Positions 41,410 to 53,227 are shown, counted from the stretch's first letter. The stretch: 64,000 nt of DNA from Endotrypanum monterogeii (GCA_000333855.2 CM007318.1:982778-1046777), one strand, 5' to 3'. Notes: a model not told the origin generated them from the sequence alone. Made by a program: numbers and translations.

Positions 41410-42173
41410 CATTTGTGTATGTGTCTTTAGGATGGTCAAACGGAAACGAGTGACGCCTTTCGAAGACTAGTTTCCCGTCTACTTGATATACATTGAGTGT
41501 GGTGCTTGTTCTTTAAGTTTGCGTGCTTCTCTGTGCAATTCGGTTCCTGGATATGAAACCAGAGAACTAGGGAACATAAAGGAGAGGAGGTCTTCATGAT
41601 ATCGGAGGGGTACGTACCCGATGGCAACGGGTTTCGCTCGTCAACGTTGCCGTTTGCACACAAAACGAGAGATGTGACGCCTGTAGCGCGTTTGTATGAT
41701 TATCTTCTGCACCCTGTTCGGCATCGGCCTGTTCCCTTTGAATCTAGTTCATGCAGTGTGCTTTGTTTTTCGAGCTTCTTTGTTGATAAGACTCTTTTTT
41801 TCATCTCCCTCTGCCACTGGTGTAACGTATTGACGCCTCTTTGAGATTCATTTAATTCGGTCTTTCCAGTTTCTCAGCTCTACGTGGGTTTTTTAAAATC
41901 AGATGGGTATTTTTTTTTTCGAAGCTCTTGCTGCTGTTATCGGCTCTGTGGCGTTTTTTTTTTTTGCTTTGTCGTCAGTGTTTCCAGTGGATTCTGTTCC
42001 CCCTCCCCTTACGCATAGCGTGTGTGCACTTGTGATGCACTTCGTGCGTCTGCTCTGGCTCCTTCATGTACTAATGTATCAAACGGTAAAAAATATATAT
42101 ATATATATATTCAGAGAATATTTCCCTGCGTTTGCCTCTTCCAGTGCAAGTGCGCGAGGGTGCACATCCTAGC
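41368..42173. other. spacer starting with a TA array
   Basis: A (TA)n array occupies 41368-41406. After it are only small frames: a 12-codon ATG frame at 41430-41468 and an 82-codon frame at 41596-41844, neither convincing. Another TA stretch is near 42092-42110. Confidence 0.5.
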
Positions 42174-42647
42174 GTCTGCACTTTTTGAGGGGGTTGACCC
42201 ACCCACCTGTGTGAAGTGTTTATGAAGTCGCGATCACTTGCCAATGCCCTCACTCACACACGCACACATCGCCCGGCCGCGGTTCCAAGCGCGCGCAACG
42301 CCACGAGCTGAGTGCAACCTATGCCAATGGATATGGGCAGTCGGGTCCTCGACTACCGCCGCGCCCGAGTGGCCCGTGGCTCTGAAACAGGCTTGTATCA
42401 CCTGTGTGTGGTGGGGGGGGGTTGCGTGCTCGCCTGGCGTGACCGCATCTCACCCCATCCCCACAGCCAGTCGGATGCGAGGTCAGAGTCATTGCGAGGT
42501 GTGTACGGGGGCGCCACTGGTATACTGCGAGCGACTGTAGGGCGAACCGCGGAGCGGGGTGCGTGCTGGGGGGTGGTTGGGATGGGGACGGTTGTTTGCG
42601 GAGCCGGCTCATGATTGCCGCAACACACGCGCCTAGGTCCACCACAC
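42174..42647 (-). mobile_element. truncated dispersed repeat family 2, copy F
   Basis: Same orientation as copy E and almost identical to it from GTCTGCACTT to GTCCACCACAC, but short at both ends (474 bp instead of ~800). Outside these limits similarity stops abruptly. Confidence 0.6.
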
Positions 42648-43291
42648 GTTGTTTCAACTAGACTGGGTGACGTTAGTTTGTGTGTGTTTTTTTCACTCGA
42701 ATACTGGCAGAGGAAAAGCTTAGAGTGGCACAGCGCGCCCCTCGCCTTTCCCCCCTCGTTTGTGAGGCGGAGCTCATCACCCCTCCGTCTTGCCATGGGC
42801 TTACCAATATTCAAACGGTGACCATCATATTCAAGAAGGATGTAATCTTGTAATTGAGGACCTTCTTTTTGCGAAATGTTGTTTTGACTCCCCTTCATGA
42901 TATGTTCCACTTCATCTTTTTTTTTCCGCTCTTTTTCTGTGTCTCTGAGCGTGGCATCTATGGTACATTTTTATTGTCTTCCGAGGAAGCTAGTGACATA
43001 AAGAAGGGACGGTAAGTTGGGAAATAAAACACAACGATAATTACAAGAAAACTGCACAGAACCGGTGGAGGCCGGGGAGGTCGTGTGTGCCTGTGCGCGC
43101 TGAGAAACCTACGCTCTTCTGAAAAAAAAAAAATATATATATATTTATATATATATATATATATATATGAATTTCAGTAACCCTTGAATCGTTGCGTCCA
43201 GACAATAAAAGTGTACCTTTACGTTTAACATAGATTACCAGGAGAGGTGGAGTCTACGCAGGAGTTTATTCTTGTCAATAGCCATTCCAAG
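42648..43291. other. intergenic spacer with TA array
   Basis: No gene is seen. A poly-A then TA array lies at about 43121-43168, some 120 bases before the ATG of the phosphatase gene. An AG-rich stretch follows. Confidence 0.55.
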
Positions 43292-45172
43292 ATGTCCCAT
43301 TTGGACAGTGCCGATGTTTTCTATTACCTCTATGACCCAAAGCTCGTCCCCCCCGCGCGGAACAAGTACACCCGTGTTATCTCAGAGCTCTTAGCGGGGT
43401 ACTACGACTCATCTTACGTCAACAACATCAGCGTTATGGACGTGTTGCGCGGAGGTACGGTGGAGGCTGTTGAGCTATGCGAGGATGCGAAGATGGTCCT
43501 CTCGAAGGAGCCGATTGTGCTTGACCTGCGTGTGGGTGACGCAGACGAGTTTGTCTTTGTGGGGGACGTCCATGGCCAATTTAATGACTTACTGCAAAGT
43601 ATGTTATCTGTCCAGCTCTCTAGATCTCCACCAGTCCCCCGAAAGGGCCACGTGGAGGCTGTACAGCGGATGGGGGGAAACGATGACGAGGGCGACTGTG
43701 GGTGTGACGGTTCACTGCACAGCAAGCCTCTCGCCACCCTTTCATCATCTTCGGTTTCTCTGTCTTCTTGCACCGCGGCGGTGTGGCGTGCTGACGAGTG
43801 CAACGGTCTAGCGCCTGACACGGAAAAGGCCGTCCGTTTTTTGTTTCTAGGCGATTACGTGGACCGAGGACCGCGGGGGCTGGAGGTTATTGTGCTTCTT
43901 TTGGCACTGAAAATCGAGTATCCAGAGCATATTTTTCTCCTCCGCGGGAATCACGAGGAGGCTCAGACCAACCGCCTCTACGGCTTCTTCAACGAATGCC
44001 GCGCAAAATTTTCGATGTCGCAGAACACGAGTAACGACATATCTTGTGTACCACCCGGGGGCTCTGGCGCATTTGGTTCCCTTATTCAGCGCTACCCTAT
44101 TCAATTGGACCCCGAGGCGGCGATGACGGGGTGCGCGAGTGCCCGACATCACTCCATGTCTCTCAAGGGGAGAGGTGCTACGGCGCAGGATAGGGCCCCT
44201 GTAAGGACTCGCGGGAATGAAGACACCGAGGAGATGAGCTCCTCCTTGCTCGATACAGACCTGGATGCGTGGGTGTCGTTTAACGCAGTGTTTTGCTGGC
44301 TTCCACTCGCGGCGGTCGTGCACTGCTGCGCAGGGTCGTTTTTCTGTACGCATGGGGGTTTAAGCCCGACGCTGCGCCACATTACGCAGCTACATCGTAT
44401 CCGGCGCGAGACCTACGGTACTGAGCGGTGCGAGATGGTTACACCGTCGCTCAGCAGTAGCTGCAGCATAACGAGCAGCCCCGAGCAATCACCACGTGAC
44501 GCGTACTGCATGCTTGCCTCAAAGCGGGAGCCCAACCAAATAATCGATGGATTGCTTTGGTCCGATCCATCTGACCACGAGGAAGGGTGTCACCAGAGCC
44601 TGCGCGGGAGCGGCTACTCTTTCGGTGCAGACGTCACGCGTCGCTTTCTTGACGCCAACTACGGCTACGCCGCCCCACGGCCTCCATCGCAACCGACGAG
44701 AGTGAGCAAGAAAAACGAGGAAGATAGGCACTCGACTTCCGAGCCGTCATCCGTTGAAAGCTTTTATTACAGCGAGTCTCACCGCATGCAGTTCGTTATG
44801 CGCGCTCATCAGTGTGTCAAGGATGGGTTTCAGTGGAGTCAGGATGGGTTGGTTGTGACTCTTTTTTCCGCCCCAAACTACTGCAGCATGGATGGCAACA
44901 AGGGCGCCATTGCTATTCTCCGGGGTGCCGCGCAGGCTTCGTGTTCTGCGATTCAGCTTGAGTTCGTGACATATGATGACTTTAAGTGTGCTCTGTTCAC
45001 CGTTGGATCGCAGATTTCTCTCGCAAAGTATGGGGACAAAAAAGGCGGGCCCGACTCCCCAGCGGACGGCGGAGCTTCACGGTGTGCAGTAACCCCTCTG
45101 CGCGATCGCAACATCGTGAACAATCCCATATTGGAAAAGTACTTTGGGAAAATAACTCGCCCGGACAACTGA
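43292..45172 (+). CDS. PPP-family serine/threonine protein phosphatase with large inserts
   Basis: A 626-residue metallophosphatase. All catalytic signatures of the PPP family are present: GDVHG at 91-95, GDYVDRG at 187-193, RGNHE at 218-222, HGG at 354-356, RAHQ at 504-507 and SAPNYC at 526-531. It should therefore bind two metal ions and remove phosphate from Ser/Thr. It is twice the length of PP1 or PP2A catalytic subunits. Long Ser- and charge-rich inserts lie between GDVHG and GDYVDRG (about 105-180), between GNHE and HGG (about 245-325), and near 380-410 and 460-495. Such inserts fit the kinetoplastid-specific PPP group, and a closer subfamily (PP1-, PP2B- or PP5-like) cannot be chosen. 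The ATG at 43292 is used; the upstream frame begins only with a GTG. Confidence 0.9.
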   Translation: MSHLDSADVFYYLYDPKLVPPARNKYTRVISELLAGYYDSSYVNNISVMDVLRGGTVEAVELCEDAKMVLSKEPIVLDLRVGDADEFVFVGDVHGQFNDLLQSMLSVQLSRSPPVPRKGHVEAVQRMGGNDDEGDCGCDGSLHSKPLATLSSSSVSLSSCTAAVWRADECNGLAPDTEKAVRFLFLGDYVDRGPRGLEVIVLLLALKIEYPEHIFLLRGNHEEAQTNRLYGFFNECRAKFSMSQNTSNDISCVPPGGSGAFGSLIQRYPIQLDPEAAMTGCASARHHSMSLKGRGATAQDRAPVRTRGNEDTEEMSSSLLDTDLDAWVSFNAVFCWLPLAAVVHCCAGSFFCTHGGLSPTLRHITQLHRIRRETYGTERCEMVTPSLSSSCSITSSPEQSPRDAYCMLASKREPNQIIDGLLWSDPSDHEEGCHQSLRGSGYSFGADVTRRFLDANYGYAAPRPPSQPTRVSKKNEEDRHSTSEPSSVESFYYSESHRMQFVMRAHQCVKDGFQWSQDGLVVTLFSAPNYCSMDGNKGAIAILRGAAQASCSAIQLEFVTYDDFKCALFTVGSQISLAKYGDKKGGPDSPADGGASRCAVTPLRDRNIVNNPILEKYFGKITRPDN

Positions 45173-46782
45173 AGTTGTAGAATAAAATGCATTGAGACCA
45201 CTAATATATATATATATATATATATATATGCGTATGTGTACGTTTGTCTGGGGTGCTCGCACGTCATTTCAATGGTCTTCAATCTCTTTCTCGTGCTTAG
45301 CATGGTCGTCTCTACAGAGCGCCTCAATACCTCGTGTATTTTTTTTTTCTCCCCCCACCCCCCCAACCACACACACACACACACACACAGTGATGAATCA
45401 CTGCGCAGGTCACGCTCTGTGGGGCAATTTTTTTTTGGTGCTGTGTGCGTGCGTGCTTGTGAAGTCGTGTGGCGCGATTGGCGTCATTTGAACGATATTA
45501 TTTCCTGAACTGTAGTAACAACATTTTTCGTTGCTGTTTGCATGCTTGTAGCGCTTTCGCGAAGCGTTGGCATAATGCTGAGGTTGCGTAGCGGACTCAT
45601 CTATATCGTTGATGCTCACTTTTTCTTTATCCAATAAGGTTTTGTCTTGTGTGGCGTCTTTTTTTTTTCCTCCTTTCTCCACCTGCTTTCATATTTGGTA
45701 CCATGAAGGGAGCTTTCTAGCGTTTCGTCCTCATGCTGCTCTGTCCTTTTTGTTTTTGTTTGTGTCACCTCTTTCACGTTGGCACACACACACACACACA
45801 CACAAAAAGAACTCCTTTTCGTTTCATCTCTTTTTCTTTTCATCTTCGCCTTCTTTGCCGAGTAATTTTATTGAGAGGGGAATGTCCCCTCTTTTGCACA
45901 CAAGTTTATGTCCCCTGAAATACACACACACACACACACACACACAGGTATATATATATATATATGTATGTATGTATACAGCGAGTGAATGAAACTGGAG
46001 TCTTTTTTTTTTATTATTTCTCTCCTAAAGGTTTGATGATTTACTTTCCTTCCCGATTCCCTCATTCCGCCCACCCTACTCTCCTTCACATGACTCTTCC
46101 GAATCTTTGAAAACTTGTTGACTGTGCTTTTTTAAAGGTTGCCGACACTGTTTTTTTTTTTTTTAATATTTTCTTGCCGTCTTTTCATTTTTTTTTTATC
46201 GTTTCGGTCTCGCTTCATGATGTCCTCCCCTCTGCAGAGGGGAGGGCAGGGGGGGGATAAGGGGAGGAGGAAAATTCGTAGCGAATTGTTTTTTGTTTTC
46301 CCGTACTACTCTCAAGCCGAGAAGGGTGATCGGCAGGGATATCTGCTCCTACCTTCATTCCTCTTCATTTCAGCCTCTCTGTTGCCTGTTTCGGTGTTTC
46401 TGAAATGGATACATGACACCACACAAAAAAAGTCAGTCTCTGCATCGCGTTGTTGCGGGATGAGCCAGGACAAGTGACTCTTCGTTTTCTCCGTGGAATC
46501 TTACGTTCCTCTTTTACGAGTGCGGAGGAAGCTGTATCCCCCCTGTTCGCGCCACTTGGTCGCCTATGCGGGTTCCTTCGTGTGTTGCATTAGTGCCTGA
46601 TGGGCGCATCTACACCTTTCTTCCTCTTTCCACACCCTTGCTTTGTGCATACATGTTGTATCCTTCTCGGCCTTTTTTCTCTCTGTACACCTCGTGGCAC
46701 ATCTACGTGCGCTGGCAACGTCTACAAAAATGATGCACGTGGTCCCCGCTGTTGGATAAATATTATATTTATCTGCACACTT

Positions 46783-46817
<35 letters not shown>

Positions 46818-46878
46818 AAATTTGAAAAATGTATACATATATGTATATTCTAGAAAGGTGAAGAATACATCCTGCAAT
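45173..46878. other. intergenic spacer with several microsatellites
   Basis: No gene is seen. (TA)n at 45203-45229, (CA)n at 45369-45389, 45784-45803, 45923-45945 and 46787-46815, TA near 45950-45965, and a palindrome TATACATATATGTATA at 46831-46846 just before RPS19. A T/C tract at 46660-46690 and TTCTAG near 46853 are acceptor candidates for RPS19. Confidence 0.55.
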
Positions 46879-47361
46879 ATGACTGCCTCGACCAACAAGA
46901 TCCGCCGCATCGGCAAGAAGAAGGGCGCGACCCTGAAGGACGTCAACGCCTGGCGCTGGATCAAGACGGCCGCCGGCCATTTCAAGCAGGAGGGCAAGAT
47001 CTTTGTGCCGAACTGTACCGAGATCATGAAGAGCTCCCACGGCCGCGAGCGCGCTCCGCAGAACCCGGACTGGTACTACATCCGCTGTGCCGCCGTGCTG
47101 CGCGCCATCTACCTGCGCCCTGGCGTCGGCTACGGTGGCCTGAGCAAGCGCTTTGGCAACAAGAAGAACTACGGCAGCCGCCCCGAGCACACCGTGGCTT
47201 CATCTAAGGGTCCTCTTCACTGGGCCTGCAAGTCGCTGACAAAGCTCGGTCTGGTAGAGCCTGGTGCACAGTCTGGTCAGCGTTTGACCCGGAAGGGCCA
47301 CAAGTTCGCCGATTCCCTAGCCTTTCAGGTGCACATTCGCAAGTTCGGTGCCAGCAAGTAG
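46879..47361 (+). CDS. RPS19: 40S ribosomal protein S19 (eS19)
   Basis: A 160-residue small-subunit protein needed for 18S rRNA maturation and 40S assembly. Family features seen in order: TLKDVNAWRWIKTAAGHFKQEGK near residue 17, the DWYYIRCAAVLRAIYLRPGVG core (W-Y-R-A...R..YLR) and YGGLSKRFGNKKNYG...HTVASSKG. GLVEPGAQSGQRLTRKGHKFADSLA follows toward the end. Codon use is extremely GC3-biased, as in highly expressed genes, and differs visibly from its neighbours. The ATG at 46879 begins the ribosomal homology; the frame extends upstream only through a microsatellite. Confidence 0.95.
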   Translation: MTASTNKIRRIGKKKGATLKDVNAWRWIKTAAGHFKQEGKIFVPNCTEIMKSSHGRERAPQNPDWYYIRCAAVLRAIYLRPGVGYGGLSKRFGNKKNYGSRPEHTVASSKGPLHWACKSLTKLGLVEPGAQSGQRLTRKGHKFADSLAFQVHIRKFGASK

Positions 47362-48199
47362 GCGCACGCTCAAACAGACCTCGTCATTCTTTCGTGCCCC
47401 TGTACGTGTTCACGCACAGTGAGGCGGCATTGAGGACACAGGAAGAAGGAGAGGGAGACGCGCACACATACCGAGTGGTGGAACTGTTGCTCTTGACCCC
47501 TTTTGCACGTTTTTTTTTCGCCATTAGCGAGTGATGCACACTCGCTACTGCGGGGCTGGGGGTTCGTGTAACTATCTCGTCCACTCGCTTGCCAGGCGGA
47601 CCGCGTGGATCGGCAAACGTCTTCATATTTTGTGTCCACTGGTTTGAGTTTTCTCATCTCGTATTGATTTGTGCTTTTACACCTGTTTTACATTATTTTT
47701 ATTTACCTTTTTTTTTTTTTCTGTGGGGAGACGGTGAGGGCAGGATATTCCCCCGGCCCCTCTCTCGCTCTCCGCTTTTCCAAGAAAAAAATCTCATACA
47801 GACTGTCCCTCAAAAAAAAAAAAAGGAAACCCCCACGAAAAAGAACACACACACACACACACACACATGAGGAAGTAAAAAATCAAACGGAAGAACGCCC
47901 TTCTGATGTTGTTTCCTCTACGTGTTTGTATGCAAAGGTGCGTCTAGCCGACCTCCCCTCTTTTGAAGCCGGGTGTGTCGTTAGGGTATTCAAGTGTGGT
48001 AAGAGATGAGGCAGTGGTGCGTCCCCTTTCTAGGCTACAATGACCGCTCATCTTCTCATAGCCTGTGGCTAGTCTTTGTGTGTTAGGTTGCCCGGTGGTG
48101 TCTGCTTAATACTTTCTCACAAACTGCAGGCGTGTGCCTCACGGTATGGTAACTGACACGCCGAGGCCAACAGCTACTCAAAGGCTCGGTGCCTTCGGT

Positions 48200-48237
<38 letters not shown>

Positions 48238-48759
48238 GTGTGTGTGTGTATTTCTCGACTTCTCTCGGTAGCAGCCGCTTTTTCATGTACTCTCTCTTCA
48301 TCTTTTATCTTCATTTCATCGATACTACCTACACGTAATATGATGAATTTTAATTTATACGATTACGTATCGGAATGCTTTTTTTTTTTTGTGTTGTCTG
48401 TATCATCTCAAAATCGCGCCTTCTCATCTACTCATAAACGCGTGCGCATACCCATACTCAAATTTTTTTCGCTTTGTTCACCTGTTCGCGTGCGTGCTGT
48501 TACGCATCCTTTTCGGGGTACATCCACTGATTCCTGTGTGACTTGGTCGGGGTCTAGTTTTCGTTTCCTTCTACTGAGGGTTTTCATCCATATCGCCGTA
48601 CCTCGACTCTCTTGAACATCCTTGTCTTCGTGTGCTCTTGTAACCCCTTTTCAGATCCTTTATTCTTGTTTCTCCAGAAGGGGGTGGACGCAGCACTTGT
48701 CAGGGAGCTTTAATTTTGTTTTGCCACACGCATCTTCTTCACAATTCTCCCATTGAACT
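47362..48759. other. intergenic spacer
   Basis: No gene is seen. Poly-T at 47708-47721, poly-A at 47812-47824, (CA)n at 47846-47866, a TA palindrome at 48199-48236 and T-rich sequence (48640-48750) before SRP68. Confidence 0.55.
48199..48236. repeat. 38-bp TA palindrome
   Basis: TATACAT at the left mirrors ATGTATA at the right around a pure TA core, making a perfect self-complementary block. It is the same design as at 4458-4483. Confidence 0.85.
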
Positions 48760-50574
48760 ATGGCTGTAGATCTTGACTTTACGCTCTTCATCAAGGAGAC
48801 GCAGCTGCAGCACGGTCTGCGTACGGAGGACTACACGCGATACCACCACTACATATCGAACCGCCTCGCATCCTTGCGCCAGCAACTAAACTTGTCCAAT
48901 GACAAGAAAAAGTTTTTACACAAGGAGGTCACCTCGCAGATCGCAACGGATGCCCGTTATTTGATGCTTCTTGCTCTGTACGCCGAACGCTGCTGGGCAG
49001 AGGCTGAGGTGATGCAGGCTCAACTCCAGGTTCAGAGAGAGTCGCACGGTGGCGATGCAAAAAAGCCAAAGGGCGGTGTGCCCCCACCAGGTCAGTATCG
49101 CAAGCGTTTGAATAAATCAGTTAAGTGGGCCCTGAAGCTGCACGAAATAGCCAGCGCGGTTGCCTCTGATCGCCTGAGGAAGGAATGCACGGCTTATTTC
49201 AAGGATACCGCTGGTCGCTGCCACGCATCACACGGTCGGTTCAAAGAGGCAAAGGAGGCGTTCATGGGAGCACGGGGGGTTTATATGACGCTGCGATCAA
49301 CAAGCAGCGAGGTGCAATGGGCCGTAATCGCGTGCAAGATGAACGAGCTTGACGACCGCGTCACCTACTGCATGCAGCGCCTAGGCGAGGACCCCACCAG
49401 CTACCGACCTTCGGCCATTTTCACTACAGCTGGCCAGAATAATAGTCTCGAAGACGGCACAGCACCGATGGGTGGTTTATCGCAGCTGCAGTGGAACGGG
49501 CGCGCGCTCAACGTGTACAGCATCAAGGTCAAGGATGCACTGCGCGAAGCTCAGACAGTGGAGGTGGAGGCGAGCCAGGCAAAGCTGCAGGAGGTACCCG
49601 GTGTGATGCCCGTAGGACAGTCAAACCGCGTTCTCGACTTGATGGACCGTCGTATCAACTACTACAACGATGCCCTCGCCCATGCACGCCAAGACCTGCG
49701 CACGGCACCAGAGGGCTCCGTTAAAACGGAGTATCAACTTATTGTGCACTACATACTCTTTCACGTGGCTCAGGAGACTCTTCGGCGCACCCTTTTCCTG
49801 GCCGATCTTTATACCCGTCGTTTCGAAGCAACAGAGCGGACGCTGAAGAGTGCGGGCGGATTTTTGTTGTCCTCGTCGTCCTCGCTTCCTCGTGGTCACG
49901 CGCAGCAGCGGCAACAGCGAAAGAAAAAAATGGAGCTGGCGCCGGGGCAGTACGCGTCGCCGCTGGAAGTCGTGCGACTGTACCAGGCTGCGGCTGGGTG
50001 CGTCGATGAGATGGAGTTGTTGCCTGGTGTTGCAGGCCGCGACGATGTCGAGTCTTTACATGCAGTTTCTTCTGCAGGTCAACTACTGTTTACTGGCGAG
50101 GGCTGGCGGCTGTCAGGGGCATGGCCAACGGCGCGCAAGTACTACCGCGACGCCTTGGCGCTTTTACAGGGGGCACGCGGCCCTCATGTGGCCTCACTGC
50201 AGAGGCACATAGAGCAGCGACTGGCTCGGGGGACTGCCGAGGTGGTGCTGTCGGCGTCCTCTCTAGGTACAAGGGTTGATTTAGGTGAGTCCGCTCGATC
50301 GGCAACTTATATCGCAGACACCGACGAGGAGACAACGCGGGTGGCTCAAGGAGTCCTGCGCTTTCCTCCCGATTACCATGCCGCGCCCTGCAAGCCGGTG
50401 TTCGTAGACATTGCATCCACCTTCATTGACTACCCGCTGGACAGTGATGATGAGGTGAGCGGTAGTCATCACCCGAGTGCTAAAGCTGCGAGCACAGCGA
50501 CGGCCACACAGGGGACGGCCGTATCATCGGCGCAGCTGAAGAAAAAAGGCTGGATGTTTGGTTGGGGAAGTTAG
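48760..50574 (+). CDS. SRP68: Signal recognition particle subunit SRP68
   Basis: A 604-residue protein. SRP68 binds the S domain of SRP RNA together with SRP72 and helps target secretory nascent chains to the ER. The N-terminal RNA-binding part matches the family well: LRTEDYTRYHHYISNRLASLR, then KKKFLHKEVT, DARYLMLLALYAERCWAEAE, KRLNKSVKWALKLHEIA and GRFKEAKEAFMGARGVY. TPR-like helices follow. The C-terminal FPPDYHAAPCKPVFVDIA (about 535-552) corresponds to the FPPGF...CKPLFFDLA motif, which contacts SRP72. The protein ends KKKGWMFGWGS. The length is normal for the family (~620). The first ATG after a T-rich tract is used. Confidence 0.93.
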   Translation: MAVDLDFTLFIKETQLQHGLRTEDYTRYHHYISNRLASLRQQLNLSNDKKKFLHKEVTSQIATDARYLMLLALYAERCWAEAEVMQAQLQVQRESHGGDAKKPKGGVPPPGQYRKRLNKSVKWALKLHEIASAVASDRLRKECTAYFKDTAGRCHASHGRFKEAKEAFMGARGVYMTLRSTSSEVQWAVIACKMNELDDRVTYCMQRLGEDPTSYRPSAIFTTAGQNNSLEDGTAPMGGLSQLQWNGRALNVYSIKVKDALREAQTVEVEASQAKLQEVPGVMPVGQSNRVLDLMDRRINYYNDALAHARQDLRTAPEGSVKTEYQLIVHYILFHVAQETLRRTLFLADLYTRRFEATERTLKSAGGFLLSSSSSLPRGHAQQRQQRKKKMELAPGQYASPLEVVRLYQAAAGCVDEMELLPGVAGRDDVESLHAVSSAGQLLFTGEGWRLSGAWPTARKYYRDALALLQGARGPHVASLQRHIEQRLARGTAEVVLSASSLGTRVDLGESARSATYIADTDEETTRVAQGVLRFPPDYHAAPCKPVFVDIASTFIDYPLDSDDEVSGSHHPSAKAASTATATQGTAVSSAQLKKKGWMFGWGS

Positions 50575-53227
50575 GCGTAGGGTGAAAGGGGCGGGCATGC
50601 TCAAGAAAAGGTCCCAGGGATGGGGGGCGGGGGAGAGGGAGGAAAGGAGGTGTGGTTGATCAGTGCGATGATTGGCACACCTTCTGCCGGACTCGTTCTC
50701 ACCTTCATATGTTGTTGTGCTTTTTTGTTTTTACGTGGGGTAAAAAAAAATCGTGTGCGGCTGTCATCAGGTGGGGGAAGCGACCCTGCTTGCTTTTTTT
50801 TTTTCACTTTGTGTCGTCATTGCTCCCCTATCCTTTGCCCCGGTAAGCATTCTTTTTTAGCTCATGCTGTCGTATTCTGTCTATACGAGTGTGTGTCTGC
50901 GACTCGTGGGGAGAGGGTCTCATGTGGACATCCACCAGGTGTATCTGAGCTCGAATAGCTTCGGTGCTTCTTAGCTTTAAGGTTAACCTCATGTGAAAAA
51001 GTGTTTCCCTTGCTTGCTTTTTAAAGACAGAACGAGAAAAAAAAAAGTATTAGCTCAACAGGACACACTTTGAATTTTTAAATTAAAAATAGCAGGTGTG
51101 CGTGCACTGCAGGGGCTCTGCGAAGGACAATGACCATCTTTGGCGAGGTTTCCTTTCACCTATGGCAATGCACCTTGTGTGACTGCAGCGGGGGCTAGTG
51201 GGAGGGGGGGGTGATACCATAGGAAGAGTTGGCATTTCACTTGTTTTCCTCACGCTACTGTTTTATCCTCTGAGTGTATACAACATGCCAACCGCCACAT
51301 AGAGGAAACGGGGGGGGGGCTCTCACTTGCGCGTTTCGGCGGCATCTTTCGTGGGGTCACTTCTCTGTTTCGAGCATCCTGGAAAGAATAAACCTGAAAT
51401 GTGGCATTCCGATGCACCGGGCACGCCTCACTTCCTATCTGGGGGGGGGTCTCTAGAGTTCTCTGAGATTATTCACTCTTCATCTCATCTTCACTTCTCA
51501 CACTTCGTCGGTCGGACGTCAAATTTTGGATACCCACAGTTTTTTTTTTTTTTGCCTCAGCAAGTACCTGTTGATGCAGCAAAAGAAAACATCAATGTTA
51601 CTACATGAAAACGATAAAACGAAATAAATATATATTTTGTGCAAAAACTAGCTGCAAATGGGTACTGACTGCAACGGAGCAATGATCGGTCATGTGATGG
51701 AGGAGGAGATGAAAGACATTTAGTTGTCGTTCTCCGTCCTTTTTTTTTTTTCTGTGTCCGTGTGTGTGTGACTGGGATTTAACGTCACCAGGGTCTCCAT
51801 GTTACTTGTGAAGCTCTGTGGTGGATGCGGTTTATGTTGGCGTCGTGTGTTTTACCCCGCCCCCCCCCCCTGCATCACACACGCACAGGGACTTGCTACA
51901 AGCTGCTGGAAATCACTGTTTGCATCGAGTAAAAAATAAAATGAGAAGTTCTCAGAAGGCCGTCATCAAATTCGACTTAGCATCAGAGAAGGGATACTCC
52001 CGAATGTCTTCTTTTGGGCAGTGACAATACCCACACCCCGTCTCCTCTCGGTTGTGTTTCCGTGCGCAAGGTGGTTCTGCGAAGAGGTAGAGCGGCTTTT
52101 CTTCAACAGTTCTTGCTCTGTTCTCTCGGTAGGATAAAGCTCTGGTCATACACTACGCTGTAGCCTACCTCGGATACAAGGAATGCTGTAGGTGGATTGA
52201 CAGGGATACACCACTCCTGCATCGCGCCCGTCTCCACTTTTTCCTTATAAAACCCGTGCCCCGGCATGATGTCGGGTGAGTGGGGAGTTATTCCAGTAAC
52301 GAGCAGTGCGGCAAAATGCGATTATCTTCTCAGGCTTTGAGGACAGGGTCGAAAGAAAAAAAAAGAAAAAAATACATTCTCAATGTAGTCCCCTGAAACA
52401 CCGACATACACAAAAAAAAAGTCTTTTGAAGAGATCTCTCATGTGATATACCGAAATGATAGTGCACAGTCAAATTTATAACACAACCGTTCTTGCCCGG
52501 AGGTGTGGCTTCGGTGCTGTGCCGCTACTGTGCGACTCGATGCTATCTATACCATACGTGATCCACGGATCAAAAAAAAAAAAGCACAAAAAATGGATGC
52601 GTGTGAATCACTCTACAGTGGGCTGAACTGTGTTCCCCCCACGTTAAGTGTCATAGGTTTTTTTTGCTACCGATCGGGCCAAAGGGGAGGGGGGGGGGGC
52701 TGCAAGCTCGAGAGAAAAAGAAGGGAAAGAGACTGGCTGCGCTGTACAGGCAATCCGCTTTGAACGTTTCTCAGGTGGACGAGGTGATCGTATGAAAGCA
52801 TATGAGTGCTGATGCGGACTGCAATCCTCTCTTGTTTCTCCTGCCTCAAAGTCAGTGACACGATCTAAAGCAGTCTCTCTTCTTTTCCTCCTTTCCCTCT
52901 CCATCATTTACTCTGTATCACTTCTTTCCCCCCCTCCTCCCCCCCTTTTTTTTTCACTCCCTTTCCTTGCCACGGTGAAGGAATACACCGACATTCGTAT
53001 ACGGATATTGCCCCTGCCTCCTCTTGACTTCTTTTTCTTCTCCCTGCATTTTCCCCCTCTTTTTTTTTTTTGTTGTGTGTGTTTGTGTACCATAGTTTGA
53101 AAAAAAAAAGGTCAATACCTCGAAATTAGAAGATTTAAAGGCGCAACAGATATCTGCATAATCAGCAGAGAGAGGCGTATACGGGGAAAAGGACGATTGA
53201 CACACTGCGGTGAGGAAAGAGAGGTAC

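Noticed and set aside
41596..41844. 82-codon frame after the second gap
   Set aside because: The first half looks mildly protein-like (GYVPDGNGFRSSTLPF), but third positions are unbiased, the second half is poly-T derived and no family is recognised.
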